Assembly: GCA_045132055.1 (NCBI GenBank)
Contig: JBGURP010000037.1
Location: 53,996-117,995, forward strand
From: F23-D06 sp045132055
GTDB lineage: Bacteria > Bacteroidota > Bacteroidia > Bacteroidales > WCHB1-69
Reading direction: 5' to 3'
DNA: 64,000 nucleotides
Positions within the stretch are counted from its first letter, which is position 1; every line of letters starts with the position of its first letter. The position numbers and the translations under genes are program-made. The notes under the pieces were generated by a model. It did no database searches and was not told the DNA's origin. It saw nothing but the letters and a program-made list of their open reading frames with translations. Shown in pieces: positions 33,067 through 42,130 of the stretch.

Positions 33067-34320
33067 CTATTTCAGTTTTCCTTGATTCTTAATCTCTGAC
33101 TTGTTGAAGGAGGCAAAATCGAAGGAGAGGGTGAAACGCAGGGTGTTGGCCAGCGGGTTGGTCTGTCCGTTCGTGGCGAACAGATAGGAGACATCTATAG
33201 CGAAGATGTTATATTTGATACCGGCACCGACAGAAAGGAACTGGCGGTTGCCTTTGAACTTGCTCTCGTGGAAGTAACCTGCTCTTACGAAGAAGAGGTT
33301 ACGATAGCTGTATTCTGCGCTGAGCGCCCAGATGCACTCTTGCAACTCCTCGCGGAAACCGCCCGGAGCATCGTAGAATGACTGGATCAAACCTTGCGGC
33401 ACAGACACATCTGGATTGTAACCGGATTCGATGACGGGGTTGTTGAACTCGTCATAAATCATACGTCCCATTGAATCAGTGGCGTAGATGGGGTTGGTCG
33501 GCACCAGGAGCTTGTTCATCTCACCGGTGATGGCTAATTTGTTGTAACTGTCAAAATCCATCTCATAGCCGATACCTAACTTCAAGTTGGCGGGCAGGAA
33601 CTCACGACGGTTGGTACCGTTGGAATAACGCATCTTGCTACCCAAGTTGGAGATGTTTAAGCCGGCACGCAGAGTGCTGTTGTTCAAACCTTTGGCTCTG
33701 AAATCCTGTTGGTAGAACAGGGAGATGTCGGCGGCACCTGCCATACCCGGTTTGGTTTCTTGACCATCCACAAACTGGCCTAAAGTCAGGTTGGAGTAGA
33801 TGAAACGGGGCGTCATGGCGATGGACAACTCGTCGATCAATTTACGGCTATAGGTGAAGTCGATAGAGAATTCGTTGGGGTTGTAATCCACGCCCGTGAT
33901 GCCGTCTTCAGTAAAGATGATGGAACCTAAGTTGAAATAACGGAGTGAGAAACCGATGGCGTCCATCTCCGTGGGGCGATAATATCCGGACAGATAGGCT
34001 AAATTGATACCGTCATCCAAATGAAGGTTGTGCAGCCATGGGCTGTATGATACGCTGATACCGAAGATATTGTCGTTGAAGACATATTTGGCCGGGTTGT
34101 GAGCTTGTGAGTTTACATCAGCGGAAGTGGCGGCACCCATATCACCCAATGCACCCGCACGGGAGTCGGGAGCTATCTGAAGAAATGGAACTGCAGTGGT
34201 GATGGTGTTCAGTCTGTTGCCATACTTGTCATACAAATTTTGTCCAGTGGCTGACTGGGCACTGACAGATGAAACGAGCATCATGATAAACACAGGAAAG
34301 AGAATAAGTGCTTTTTTCAT
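33067..34320 (-). CDS. porV: Type IX secretion outer membrane protein PorV
   Basis: A 417-residue outer membrane beta-barrel with a signal peptide (MKKALILFPVFIMMLVSSVSAQ). The mature start contains A-V-P-F-L-Q-I-A-P-D-S-R-A-G-A-L-G-D, the recognisable PorV/LptO block, followed by N-S-Q-A-H-N-P-A-K-Y. PorV is a FadL-like shuttle that takes cargo from the Sov/SprA translocon to the PorU sortase. Here porV lies 86 bases downstream of porU in the same direction, the usual T9SS pairing. It precedes the ispF-M3 gene by 1 base. Confidence 0.95.
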   Translation of the reverse strand: MKKALILFPVFIMMLVSSVSAQSATGQNLYDKYGNRLNTITTAVPFLQIAPDSRAGALGDMGAATSADVNSQAHNPAKYVFNDNIFGISVSYSPWLHNLHLDDGINLAYLSGYYRPTEMDAIGFSLRYFNLGSIIFTEDGITGVDYNPNEFSIDFTYSRKLIDELSIAMTPRFIYSNLTLGQFVDGQETKPGMAGAADISLFYQQDFRAKGLNNSTLRAGLNISNLGSKMRYSNGTNRREFLPANLKLGIGYEMDFDSYNKLAITGEMNKLLVPTNPIYATDSMGRMIYDEFNNPVIESGYNPDVSVPQGLIQSFYDAPGGFREELQECIWALSAEYSYRNLFFVRAGYFHESKFKGNRQFLSVGAGIKYNIFAIDVSYLFATNGQTNPLANTLRFTLSFDFASFNKSEIKNQGKLK

Positions 34321-34406
34321 AAGTTTTTAAAAGTTATGTTTTACGATCTTTATAAAATCAAAATCAAATAATCGAAAATTGTTAACGAGTAAATTTGAAA
34401 AATATT

Positions 34407-37400
34407 TTACAGGATTACTAATTTTTCAATTTTTTCTGCGATTTCATTGTTTTGGTTGCGGACACGCACCTTATACATATATACGCCCTTGCCGATTTTG
34501 TCGCCATAGTCGTCCAAACCGTCCCAAGGGATGCCTTGGCTGCGATTGCCTTCCATATATTGGGAAGTGCTGATGGTCTTCACCAACTTTCCGGAGATGG
34601 TGTAAATCTGCACCAAGATGTCGAATATGCCGCCGTTCTGGTTTTGCTCGAAGAAGAACTCTGTGTGCGTGGTGAACGGGTTGGGGTAGTTCAGCACGTG
34701 ACTTAGCTCCAGTTTTTGGTCTGAAAGCACCTCGAACACGAGCTCGCTTTCGGAAGGATTGTTGTTGATGTCCCACGCGCGCACCTTGATTTTATGCGTG
34801 CCTACCGGCAGGTCGGAGAGATTGTAGCGGACCGTGCCCATGTTGAAACTGTCTTTCTCCGTCTCATAATAATCGTTGAGGTTGATTTGCCCGTCAGTGG
34901 CGTCGTCCAGAATGGCGACAAGGTCATGGCCGATGCCGTTGCCCGTGGTGTTGATGCCGTAGTTGTCCTTGATTTTCGCAATGAGCATGGGGTTGGGGTT
35001 GACGATACCGCCATCCACAAAATTCTCGTCATTCATGTACAAATCAATGGTCGGGCCTTCCTTGTCCTGCACGCCGTTGGGATCGGTTCCCCCGATGATG
35101 AAGTCGGTGAAAGCACCGGTGGCATCTGAATTTGTGCTGCGGGCGTAATAGCTGATTTTGCCGTTGCCATAGCTGTAATCAATGTCTTTTGGAACGTAGA
35201 AAGAGAAGGTATAATGACCGTTCTTCACCGAGCAGTTGCCCTTGAAGAGTACGCTTTTTTGTGTTTCGAACTCGACAGGGTCGCAGCCGGGATCATTGCC
35301 TAAAGTGGAGGTTTTCACTTTTTTGTCATAAACGGATGGGAATACGGTGCCATTGAAGTTGCTCAATGTCTGCAAGTTTTGGTCAACAACGCGGCCGCTG
35401 ACCGTCACTTTGGACAGGGCGCGGATGGTGTCGCTGTGTTCGGCCACGGCATGGTGGTTGATGGAGTCAGTGACCAATGAGTAGGTGGGGAAGGCGAATG
35501 GCATGGAAGGGTCGCCCAGCAGGACGAACATGGCCAGGTCGCTTCTCGAACCGCCACAGTCGTTTTTGGCTAACATGTTCTCTTCCCCGACCGTAAGAGG
35601 CGAGCCGTTTTCGTTGTCAAAAAGGTTATGGAAGATTTTCGTGCCGAGATTGTGGTTCGGGCCGGACCAGGCTTCGCGGGTGGCGGAAAGCACCGCGCTC
35701 GGCCCGCCCTGGTTGTTCTGTAACGCCAGCTCCGCCGGTGACAGGGCGGGCCGGTCATAGTATGAGAAGGTACAGGACAGGGAAAGCAGGAAGGCCATAT
35801 TGTACTTGTTGCTCCAACGGCTGATGTCGGAGTTCTCCAATACGCGCTCTGCAGACCATCCGTCTTTTCCGCTGTGCCCGACGTAGGTCATCATCAAACA
35901 GCCGCGGTTCATCCGGTTGTTAATGGCCGTGGTGGCATCCGGATAACGCTGTCCCCCAGCGTTGGAAACCTGCTGGAATGCGTCTAAATAAATCTTGTCA
36001 AAATTGATATTGGGATTTTTGCTCGAGATGGCATCATAGTAAGTTTCACAACTGTTGACAAACTCATTTTGCTCGTCGTCTGCCACAAAAGCCATCATGT
36101 TGCGCCAGTCGCCGAAATTGGAGATCTGGGAGGAACCATCAGCTACCAGATTCTTGTGCTCGGTGTAGATGATACTTTTGTCCACGGCGATGGCGGCCTG
36201 TGCTACGGTAGAACAGGGGAATCGCCCGATGGCAATGTCGTATAATTCGCCCATTGAGTCTGCACCTTCGTTGTCATCCAGCAACCCTAAATTGTCGTCG
36301 TTGGAATAACTGAACTCCGAGATGGTGTTTTGTGCATAGCATTGGTAGTTTGGGACAAATATTTGGGTTCCCTCATGTCTGCTACGGAAATCGTAGGAAG
36401 GACGGCCCACTAAAAGCAAATACTTGGGATAGGCTTTGTTGGTGCGGTCGTAAATCATCTTCATGTAGTCGCGGATGGCCATAGGGTCTTGGGAACCGCC
36501 AGAGAACTCGTTATATACTTGGTCGGTAGTGACCACCTTGACGACAAGTCCGTTGTTTTTGCTTCTGAAATCGGACAGTCTTTGGGCTTGCGCCAAAAAG
36601 TTCGGATGTGTCACAATCACCATGTCCACTTGATTGGTGGCGTGCAGGTTCTGGTTGGCAACAGGGCCTGATGGGGTCACGGAGAGATAGGAAGTGCCGT
36701 CAAAAGCGTAGAATTGCCGGAGATTTTCGGTTCCCACTTTGAAGGAAGCCACTCCATTGCTTTCCGTCAGGGCGTAGCGCACGGTCTGGCCCGGGTCTGT
36801 GACGTCCCAAACGTAGGTGCTCCCGCTCGCACCGGAAATGTTGAACTGGGTTATACGGCCCGCGCCGACGGTGGCAGGATTGCAGAATTCGAACTGCGCC
36901 GAATGCATCTTCAACGTGCACGGCACCTCAAGCTCGATCCAATTCAGATAGGCAGAAGAACTGGTCATGGGCTTGTTGAACGTCAGCGAGACGGTCAGGT
37001 TGTCGCGGTTGGGGGTGAAGCTGAAGTTGGCCTTGTTCAATGTGGCTACGGTGGAACTGTTGATGGGGGTGATGAAAACCTGACCCACAGAGGTCTGGTT
37101 GACTTCTACGCCCATGGTCGCGTAGCTGTTGGAAACACCGGCCGTGGCCACCGAGATACGCGAGGCCGCCTGCTTCTGGCCGGGCACCTGGAAAGTGTAT
37201 GCTCGCTGCGTGGTGACGTCAAACAAGTCGCCGAACCAATCTTTGCCGGAACTGGTGAGATTATAAATATCTACATCGTAAAAATCGAAGTGGGTGTAGT
37301 CGCCGACGCTCTGATTGGCCTGAAGCGAGGCGTTGTTTACCGTCTGGACACGTTTTTTCTCCCCGACCCCGGGCGTACAGGTGATGAAATAATAGGTGGA

Positions 37401-38234
37401 GTCGGAGTAGATATTGTTAATGTGCGTAAAACGGGAGGTGGTGGTGTCATAATATATGGTATGGGGCGATTCGCCGAAAAAGACAAAATAGTCGCCTGCA
37501 TCGAACGAGTTGTCGCCACCGTCCATCATCATGACGGGCAGCTCCCGTAGATCGTCGGTGCGGGGCACGGCGTTGCTCTCGGGCAACATCTTTCCGCCGT
37601 TGCCGAACAGCGCAATCTGGCTGGAGACAATGGGCGTACTCATGCCCATCGCTTTCAGGTCGTCGTAGGTGACTTTGTAAATGCCAGTTTGCGCCAAGGA
37701 GAACTTATACCATTGCCCGGAGGTCAGAACCGAACGGTTGGTGTAGGTTTTTGCACCTTTGGCCATGGCCGGGTTACGGCCTTCAATGCTGATGGTGATG
37801 GCTACGACACGGCTGCACTGGCTGGCGCTCGTGCGCACAATGGGCACAAAAGTGAGCAATGCGTACGGCTTGCTGCGCTCGTAGGCGGAAGTGACATCCA
37901 CGCGTAGCTCCGAAGGATAATCCACTGGCACCAGCGACTGGTCGTGCGCACTCATCGGCTCATATTGCACGCCGCTGACGCTGACCGTGTAATCGGAGAA
38001 AAAATTATCAACAGGAATTTTTTCATAATAGGCCGGCAGACGGTCGTCCCCTTGCGGATAAATGGCTCCCTCAAAATGCAAAAATTCCAGGGTAAGTTCC
38101 TCCGTGAAGGGGTTGGTGTAGTTGTCAGTCCAGGTTATGGTGATATTTTTTTTGATTTTTTGTGCCTGAATATCAGTATGTTGAAAGAGTGTAAAGCAAA
38201 AAATGCAAAAGAGCACCCAAGATTTATTCTTCAT
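34407..38234 (-). CDS. porU: Type IX secretion sortase PorU (C25 gingipain-like peptidase)
   Basis: A 1275-residue surface sortase. Signal peptide M-K-N-K-S-W-V-L-F-C-I-F-C at the N terminus. The C25 peptidase domain has the catalytic His H787 in T-Y-V-G-H-S-G and the Cys C821 in L-L-S-L-S-C-T-F, the gingipain dyad. The C terminus (N-Y-P-N-P-F-T, then V-Q-I-Y-T-I-S-G-K-L-V) is itself a T9SS sorting-type domain, kept uncleaved in PorU. It removes sorting domains of cargo and attaches them to A-LPS or similar glycolipid. ATG 38234 is chosen because the signal peptide begins there, not at 38258. Confidence 0.95.
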   Translation of the reverse strand: MKNKSWVLFCIFCFTLFQHTDIQAQKIKKNITITWTDNYTNPFTEELTLEFLHFEGAIYPQGDDRLPAYYEKIPVDNFFSDYTVSVSGVQYEPMSAHDQSLVPVDYPSELRVDVTSAYERSKPYALLTFVPIVRTSASQCSRVVAITISIEGRNPAMAKGAKTYTNRSVLTSGQWYKFSLAQTGIYKVTYDDLKAMGMSTPIVSSQIALFGNGGKMLPESNAVPRTDDLRELPVMMMDGGDNSFDAGDYFVFFGESPHTIYYDTTTSRFTHINNIYSDSTYYFITCTPGVGEKKRVQTVNNASLQANQSVGDYTHFDFYDVDIYNLTSSGKDWFGDLFDVTTQRAYTFQVPGQKQAASRISVATAGVSNSYATMGVEVNQTSVGQVFITPINSSTVATLNKANFSFTPNRDNLTVSLTFNKPMTSSSAYLNWIELEVPCTLKMHSAQFEFCNPATVGAGRITQFNISGASGSTYVWDVTDPGQTVRYALTESNGVASFKVGTENLRQFYAFDGTSYLSVTPSGPVANQNLHATNQVDMVIVTHPNFLAQAQRLSDFRSKNNGLVVKVVTTDQVYNEFSGGSQDPMAIRDYMKMIYDRTNKAYPKYLLLVGRPSYDFRSRHEGTQIFVPNYQCYAQNTISEFSYSNDDNLGLLDDNEGADSMGELYDIAIGRFPCSTVAQAAIAVDKSIIYTEHKNLVADGSSQISNFGDWRNMMAFVADDEQNEFVNSCETYYDAISSKNPNINFDKIYLDAFQQVSNAGGQRYPDATTAINNRMNRGCLMMTYVGHSGKDGWSAERVLENSDISRWSNKYNMAFLLSLSCTFSYYDRPALSPAELALQNNQGGPSAVLSATREAWSGPNHNLGTKIFHNLFDNENGSPLTVGEENMLAKNDCGGSRSDLAMFVLLGDPSMPFAFPTYSLVTDSINHHAVAEHSDTIRALSKVTVSGRVVDQNLQTLSNFNGTVFPSVYDKKVKTSTLGNDPGCDPVEFETQKSVLFKGNCSVKNGHYTFSFYVPKDIDYSYGNGKISYYARSTNSDATGAFTDFIIGGTDPNGVQDKEGPTIDLYMNDENFVDGGIVNPNPMLIAKIKDNYGINTTGNGIGHDLVAILDDATDGQINLNDYYETEKDSFNMGTVRYNLSDLPVGTHKIKVRAWDINNNPSESELVFEVLSDQKLELSHVLNYPNPFTTHTEFFFEQNQNGGIFDILVQIYTISGKLVKTISTSQYMEGNRSQGIPWDGLDDYGDKIGKGVYMYKVRVRNQNNEIAEKIEKLVIL

Positions 38235-38345
38235 TTGACGTTTTTTTAGAAAATGCAAATATCATACAATTTTGCTAACGAAAATTCGTTGGGATTATTG
38301 CAGTCATAAAAAAGGAATAAAAAGAAGGATAATAAAATAATTTTG

Positions 38346-38353
38346 TATCTTTG
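38346..38353 (+). promoter_or_regulatory. -7 box for the PorP/SprF gene
   Basis: TATCTTTG matches TAnnTTTG and ends 20 bases before the ATG at 38374, in the divergent region between porU and the PorP/SprF gene. Confidence 0.6.
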
Positions 38354-38373
38354 CCCGCTTAAAAATAAAGACT

Positions 38374-39444
38374 ATGCATAAACGTTTTTTAATATTGCTG
38401 ACAGCGGTGATGGCTTTTGCCTGCATGCGAGTGGACGCACAGGATGCGTTGTTCTCCCAGTTCTATGCGAACCCGTTATATTTGAACCCAGCGATGGCGG
38501 GTACCAATGTCTGTCCCCGTATTGCCCTGAACTGGCGCGACCAGTGGCCGAATCTGGCGGGTAATTATATGACGACCACCGCGTCTTTCGATGAGCATTT
38601 TGACAAAATCTACGGTGGCGTGGGTATTATCCTCATGCATGACCGTGCCGGTGCAGGAAGCGGTTACCTCAACACCTCCACCATCAGCCCCATGTACTCC
38701 CTGAAAATCAAAATCGCCAAGAAATTCAATATCCGTATGGCTGTGCAGGTGGATTTCCAAGACAAATACCTGAACTGGACGGACTTGACATTCCCGGACA
38801 TGATTGACCCAAGATACGGTTTTGTTTATCAAACCAATGAAACCCAACCCGGCAACCTGCATCGTTGGAGAGCAGGCTTCTCCGCCGGCTTCTTAGGCTA
38901 TACCCCGCATCTCTATTTCGGCTTTGCCGCCCATCATTTCGTGTCCTTCGCTTTGGATGGCCAGGCCGAAAGCTTCTTGAACAACAGCTACGCCGAGACT
39001 TACGATGTGCTTCCTGTTAAATGGACTGCCCACATCGGTGCCCATTTCGATCTCAAACGCAAGAGCAAAATCGAGACCAACTTCGGCGATATCTCCATGA
39101 GCCCCAACTTTGTCTATCAACATCAGAGATATTTCAATTATTTCAACTTCGGCCTTTACATGAACTTCTATCCGTTCACCATCGGTGCTTGGTATAGATT
39201 GTCTCCTGCCTACTCAATCAAGGATGAAGCGAATAATGTTATGGGCAAGATCAACAACTCCGATGCCTTCATCCTGATGGCCGGCTTGGAGTACAAGTGG
39301 ATCAAGTTCGGTTATTCATACGACATTACCCTTGGACCGCTGAAGAGCGAGACGGGCGGCGCACACGAGCTCTCCCTGCAATTCCTGCTCCCGTGTCCTG
39401 AGAAACACAAATCCATCAAGGACCTCAAGTGTCCGTCCTTCTAA
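38374..39444 (+). CDS. PorP/SprF family type IX secretion membrane protein
   Basis: A 356-residue outer membrane beta-barrel with a signal peptide ending in V-D-A-Q-D. The opening A-L-F-S-Q-F-Y-A-N-P-L-Y-L-N-P-A-M-A-G is diagnostic of the PorP/SprF family. Barrel strands with alternating aromatics continue to a C-terminal S-L-Q-F-L-L-P. Members support T9SS assembly (PorP) or secretion of type B sorting-domain adhesins (SprF); sequence alone does not separate the two. It precedes gldJ by 47 bases and is divergent from porU. The rest of the core set (PorK, PorL, PorM, PorN) is not adjacent. Confidence 0.9.
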   Translation: MHKRFLILLTAVMAFACMRVDAQDALFSQFYANPLYLNPAMAGTNVCPRIALNWRDQWPNLAGNYMTTTASFDEHFDKIYGGVGIILMHDRAGAGSGYLNTSTISPMYSLKIKIAKKFNIRMAVQVDFQDKYLNWTDLTFPDMIDPRYGFVYQTNETQPGNLHRWRAGFSAGFLGYTPHLYFGFAAHHFVSFALDGQAESFLNNSYAETYDVLPVKWTAHIGAHFDLKRKSKIETNFGDISMSPNFVYQHQRYFNYFNFGLYMNFYPFTIGAWYRLSPAYSIKDEANNVMGKINNSDAFILMAGLEYKWIKFGYSYDITLGPLKSETGGAHELSLQFLLPCPEKHKSIKDLKCPSF

Positions 39445-39491
39445 ATCACGAAAATAATTTTTAAACATCGATAAAAAAATATCATCATACA

Positions 39492-40979
39492 ATGAATAAA
39501 GCAACAAAACTTACAGGTCTGTTTTTGACAATGGCTCTTATGGTCATGGTGTCCTCTTGTAAAAAGGAGGCTTCTCCTACCACAGGCTGGAATTACAATG
39601 ATGCAAAGAACGGTGGCTTTGAAGTGGCTCCGTACGAAGATCAGGCTACGGGCCCCGGCCTCGTGTTCATCGAAGGTGGTACTTTCGTTATGGGTGCCAT
39701 GGAAGAGGATGTGATGAAAGACTGGAACAACTCTCCGCGCCGCGTCTCTGTGGCTTCGTTCTACATGGACGAATGCGAGATTTCCAATCTCGACTATCGC
39801 GAATACCTCTACTGGCTGGAACGCGTGTTCATTCCTCAGGATTTGAAGGTGGTTTATGACAACGCCATGCCCGATGAGAATGTTTGGCGTGAGCGTCTGG
39901 GCTACAATGAGCCTGATGTGGACTACTACTTCCGTCATCCGGCTTACAACAAGTACCCTGTGGTGGGCGTCAGCTGGCTGCAAGCTACCAACTATGCCGC
40001 TTGGCGTACCGACCGTGTCAACGAGAAGATTCTCGCCGACCGTGGTTATGTGGAGTATTCCGAGACCCCGACCGCCGAAGGTTATTTCAACACCGACGCT
40101 TACCTGACCTACGAAACCTATGAGGCTGAAGGCGAGAAACGTCTTCGCTACATCACCTCTGGCGAGTATCGTAACGTTAGAATGGAAGATGGTATCCTTT
40201 TGCCAAAATACAGACTCCCGACCGAGGCTGAATGGGAATACGCCGCTCTTGGCTTGGTGGGCAACACCCTCAACGAGCGCGTGCTCGAGCGCAAAGTCTA
40301 TCCTTGGAACGGTCAGCAACTCCGTACCGAAGACAAGAAATACTATGGCGACTTGATGACCAACGTGCGTCGTGGCCGCGGCGACCTTATGGGTGTCGCT
40401 ACTGCCCTCAACGATGCCGGCTTCAAGACCAAAGAAGTCAAGTCCGACTGGCCGAACGACTATGGCTTGTACCAAATGGCAGGTAACGTGGCAGAATGGG
40501 TGATGGATGTCTATAGACAAGGCTCTCACGACGATGTGTCTGAGTTCAACCCGTTCCGTGGTAACTATTTCGAGACCAAGAAGCTGCTCGAAGACGGTAC
40601 CGTGGCCGAACGCGATAGCGTGGGTAAAATCCCCATGGTTCCCGTGTCTGACTTCAAGAACGACAGACGCCGCAACTACCGCGCTGCCGACAACAAGAAC
40701 TACCTCGATGGCGACTGGCAGTCTCTGTACGACATGGATAGCTGGAAAACTGCTACCACCAACACCGAGGCTACCGACCAGATGTACCGCAAGTTGGATG
40801 ACAACTACGCATTCTCTTTGGTTAGCGACCATGCCCGCGTCTATAAGGGCGGTTCTTGGAGAGATATCCCTTACTGGTCAGCTCCCGGTTCCAGACGTTA
40901 CCTGGACGAGGACGAAGCAGCCGACTATATCGGATTCCGCTGCGCAATGGCCCGTGTGGGCTCACAGACCAAAAAGTAA
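39492..40979 (+). CDS. gldJ: Gliding/T9SS lipoprotein GldJ (SUMF1-like fold)
   Basis: A 495-residue lipoprotein with lipobox V-S-S-C near residue 23. The mature start T-G-W-N-Y-N-D-A-K-N-G-G-F-E-V and G-P-G-L-V-F-I-E-G-G-T-F-V-M-G match GldJ, and the body is a formylglycine-generating-enzyme-like (SUMF1) domain ending in K-G-G-S-W-R and I-G-F-R-C-A. GldJ supports GldK stability and T9SS function in Flavobacterium, where gldJ also sits beside porU and porV, as here. PorK/GldK is the paralogous alternative; the TGW start and the neighbourhood favour GldJ. A strong terminator follows. Confidence 0.82.
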   Translation: MNKATKLTGLFLTMALMVMVSSCKKEASPTTGWNYNDAKNGGFEVAPYEDQATGPGLVFIEGGTFVMGAMEEDVMKDWNNSPRRVSVASFYMDECEISNLDYREYLYWLERVFIPQDLKVVYDNAMPDENVWRERLGYNEPDVDYYFRHPAYNKYPVVGVSWLQATNYAAWRTDRVNEKILADRGYVEYSETPTAEGYFNTDAYLTYETYEAEGEKRLRYITSGEYRNVRMEDGILLPKYRLPTEAEWEYAALGLVGNTLNERVLERKVYPWNGQQLRTEDKKYYGDLMTNVRRGRGDLMGVATALNDAGFKTKEVKSDWPNDYGLYQMAGNVAEWVMDVYRQGSHDDVSEFNPFRGNYFETKKLLEDGTVAERDSVGKIPMVPVSDFKNDRRRNYRAADNKNYLDGDWQSLYDMDSWKTATTNTEATDQMYRKLDDNYAFSLVSDHARVYKGGSWRDIPYWSAPGSRRYLDEDEAADYIGFRCAMARVGSQTKK

Positions 40980-40994
40980 GTTTGGCGCTTGATA

Positions 40995-41029
40995 CAAAAA
41001 AAGGCAACTCGATTGAGTTGCCTTTTTTA
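40995..41029. terminator. Bidirectional intrinsic terminator between gldJ and the META gene
   Basis: AAGGCAACTC (41001-41010) pairs with GAGTTGCCTT (41015-41024) around a 4-base loop. An A run lies before it and a T run after it, so it can stop transcription from both converging genes. Confidence 0.85.
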
Positions 41030-41043
41030 TGTCATTAGATTTC

Positions 41044-41508
41044 CTATTCCGCGTTTTCTTCAGTCGGATTTATCCGGATGCCAGAATCTTCAAAACGCAT
41101 GATTTCATCTTTGCCGGAATACAATATTAATATATTTTCGGAAATCTCGTAGCGGTTTAAGTCTTTCTTGATGGCCTTCATCATGGCACGCTCCACGCGC
41201 ATCTGCTGGCAGAGCTTCTTGGTGGCGCCCTGGTAGGTCAATTCCAGTTTCTGCTTTTTCTGGTAATAGTTGCCGAAGAAAGTGTTGCATCCGAAGTTAC
41301 CGGTGAAAGTTCCGTTGTCGTTGAACACGATATAGGGCTTAACCATGTATGCTGTGCTGTCCAATACTTCGCCTTCAATGGCTATCAGGTTCCATTGCAC
41401 GAGGCGCAGGGGCGTATTGCGACTCTCCGCCACTTTCTTGGACGAGTTGCATTGGGTGAATACGAGTGTCAGGGAAGCCAAGAACATAACAGTGATTCTA
41501 CGTTTCAT
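41044..41508 (-). CDS. META domain lipoprotein (HslJ-like)
   Basis: A 154-residue lipoprotein, with lipobox T-Q-C near residue 20. The META domain begins with W-N-L-I-A-I-E-G and has the family centre F-N-D-N-G-T-F-T-G-N-F-G-C-N-T-F-F-G-N-Y near residue 65-80. The domain occurs in HslJ, linked to novobiocin and heat response in E. coli, and in many envelope proteins of unknown role. It overlaps the 3' end of engB by 11 bases and is the last gene of an envC-engB-META transcript. Confidence 0.85.
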   Translation of the reverse strand: MKRRITVMFLASLTLVFTQCNSSKKVAESRNTPLRLVQWNLIAIEGEVLDSTAYMVKPYIVFNDNGTFTGNFGCNTFFGNYYQKKQKLELTYQGATKKLCQQMRVERAMMKAIKKDLNRYEISENILILYSGKDEIMRFEDSGIRINPTEENAE

Positions 41509-42127
41509 TGGGAAGGTTTTTGTTGGATGAATGGTATTGTTTGTTGATTTCTTCGATGAAATTCAGGATTTCGTCACGGCCCTTGCCCGTTTCAGAGGAA
41601 GAAAGCATCATGAAAGGAATCTCTTCCCACGTCTCGGCAAGCTTGTTTTTGAAACGCTGCACATTGCCTTGTACTTTGCTGACCGAGAGCTTGTCGGTTT
41701 TGGTGAAGATGATGGCAAAGGGTACGCCGTCCTCGCCAAGGCTGTTGATAAATTCCAAGTCAATTTTCTGGGGCTCCAAGCGGGAATCCACCAGCACAAA
41801 CACCACTTGCAGGTTCTCGCGAAGCAGCAAATAGTCGTGGATCATCTTTGTCCACTTCTCACGCATGGTTTTGGAAATGCTGGCGTAGCCATATCCGGGC
41901 AAATCCACCAAATACCAGTTCTGGTTGATGAGAAAATGGTTGATAGTCTGCGTTTTGCCAGGCTTGGAAGAAGTCTTGGCCAATTTGTTGTTACGCACCA
42001 GCATGTTGATGAGCGAGGATTTGCCCACGTTGGAGCGTCCGATGAACGCATATTCGGGTAGGGGAGCTGCCGGACATTTCTTCCAGTCCGTCACACTTTG
42101 CATGAATTGGGCACTCTTGATGATCAT
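41498..42127 (-). CDS. engB: Ribosome biogenesis GTPase YihA/EngB
   Basis: A 209-residue essential GTPase of the TrmE-Era-EngA-EngB superfamily that acts in late 50S ribosomal subunit assembly. G1 is G-R-S-N-V-G-K-S near residue 31, the T-Q-T-I-N-H-F switch I follows, G3 is D-L-P-G-Y-G near 74, G4 is T-K-T-D-K near 141 and G5 S-S-S near 174. The length is typical. It starts 3 bases after envC and overlaps the META gene. Confidence 0.95.
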   Translation of the reverse strand: MIIKSAQFMQSVTDWKKCPAAPLPEYAFIGRSNVGKSSLINMLVRNNKLAKTSSKPGKTQTINHFLINQNWYLVDLPGYGYASISKTMREKWTKMIHDYLLLRENLQVVFVLVDSRLEPQKIDLEFINSLGEDGVPFAIIFTKTDKLSVSKVQGNVQRFKNKLAETWEEIPFMMLSSSETGKGRDEILNFIEEINKQYHSSNKNLPNET

Positions 42128-42130
42128 GGG

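Noticed and set aside
39492..40979. PorK/GldK instead of GldJ
   Set aside because: The T-G-W-N-Y-N-D start and the porV-porU context fit GldJ better, and porL, porM and porN do not follow.
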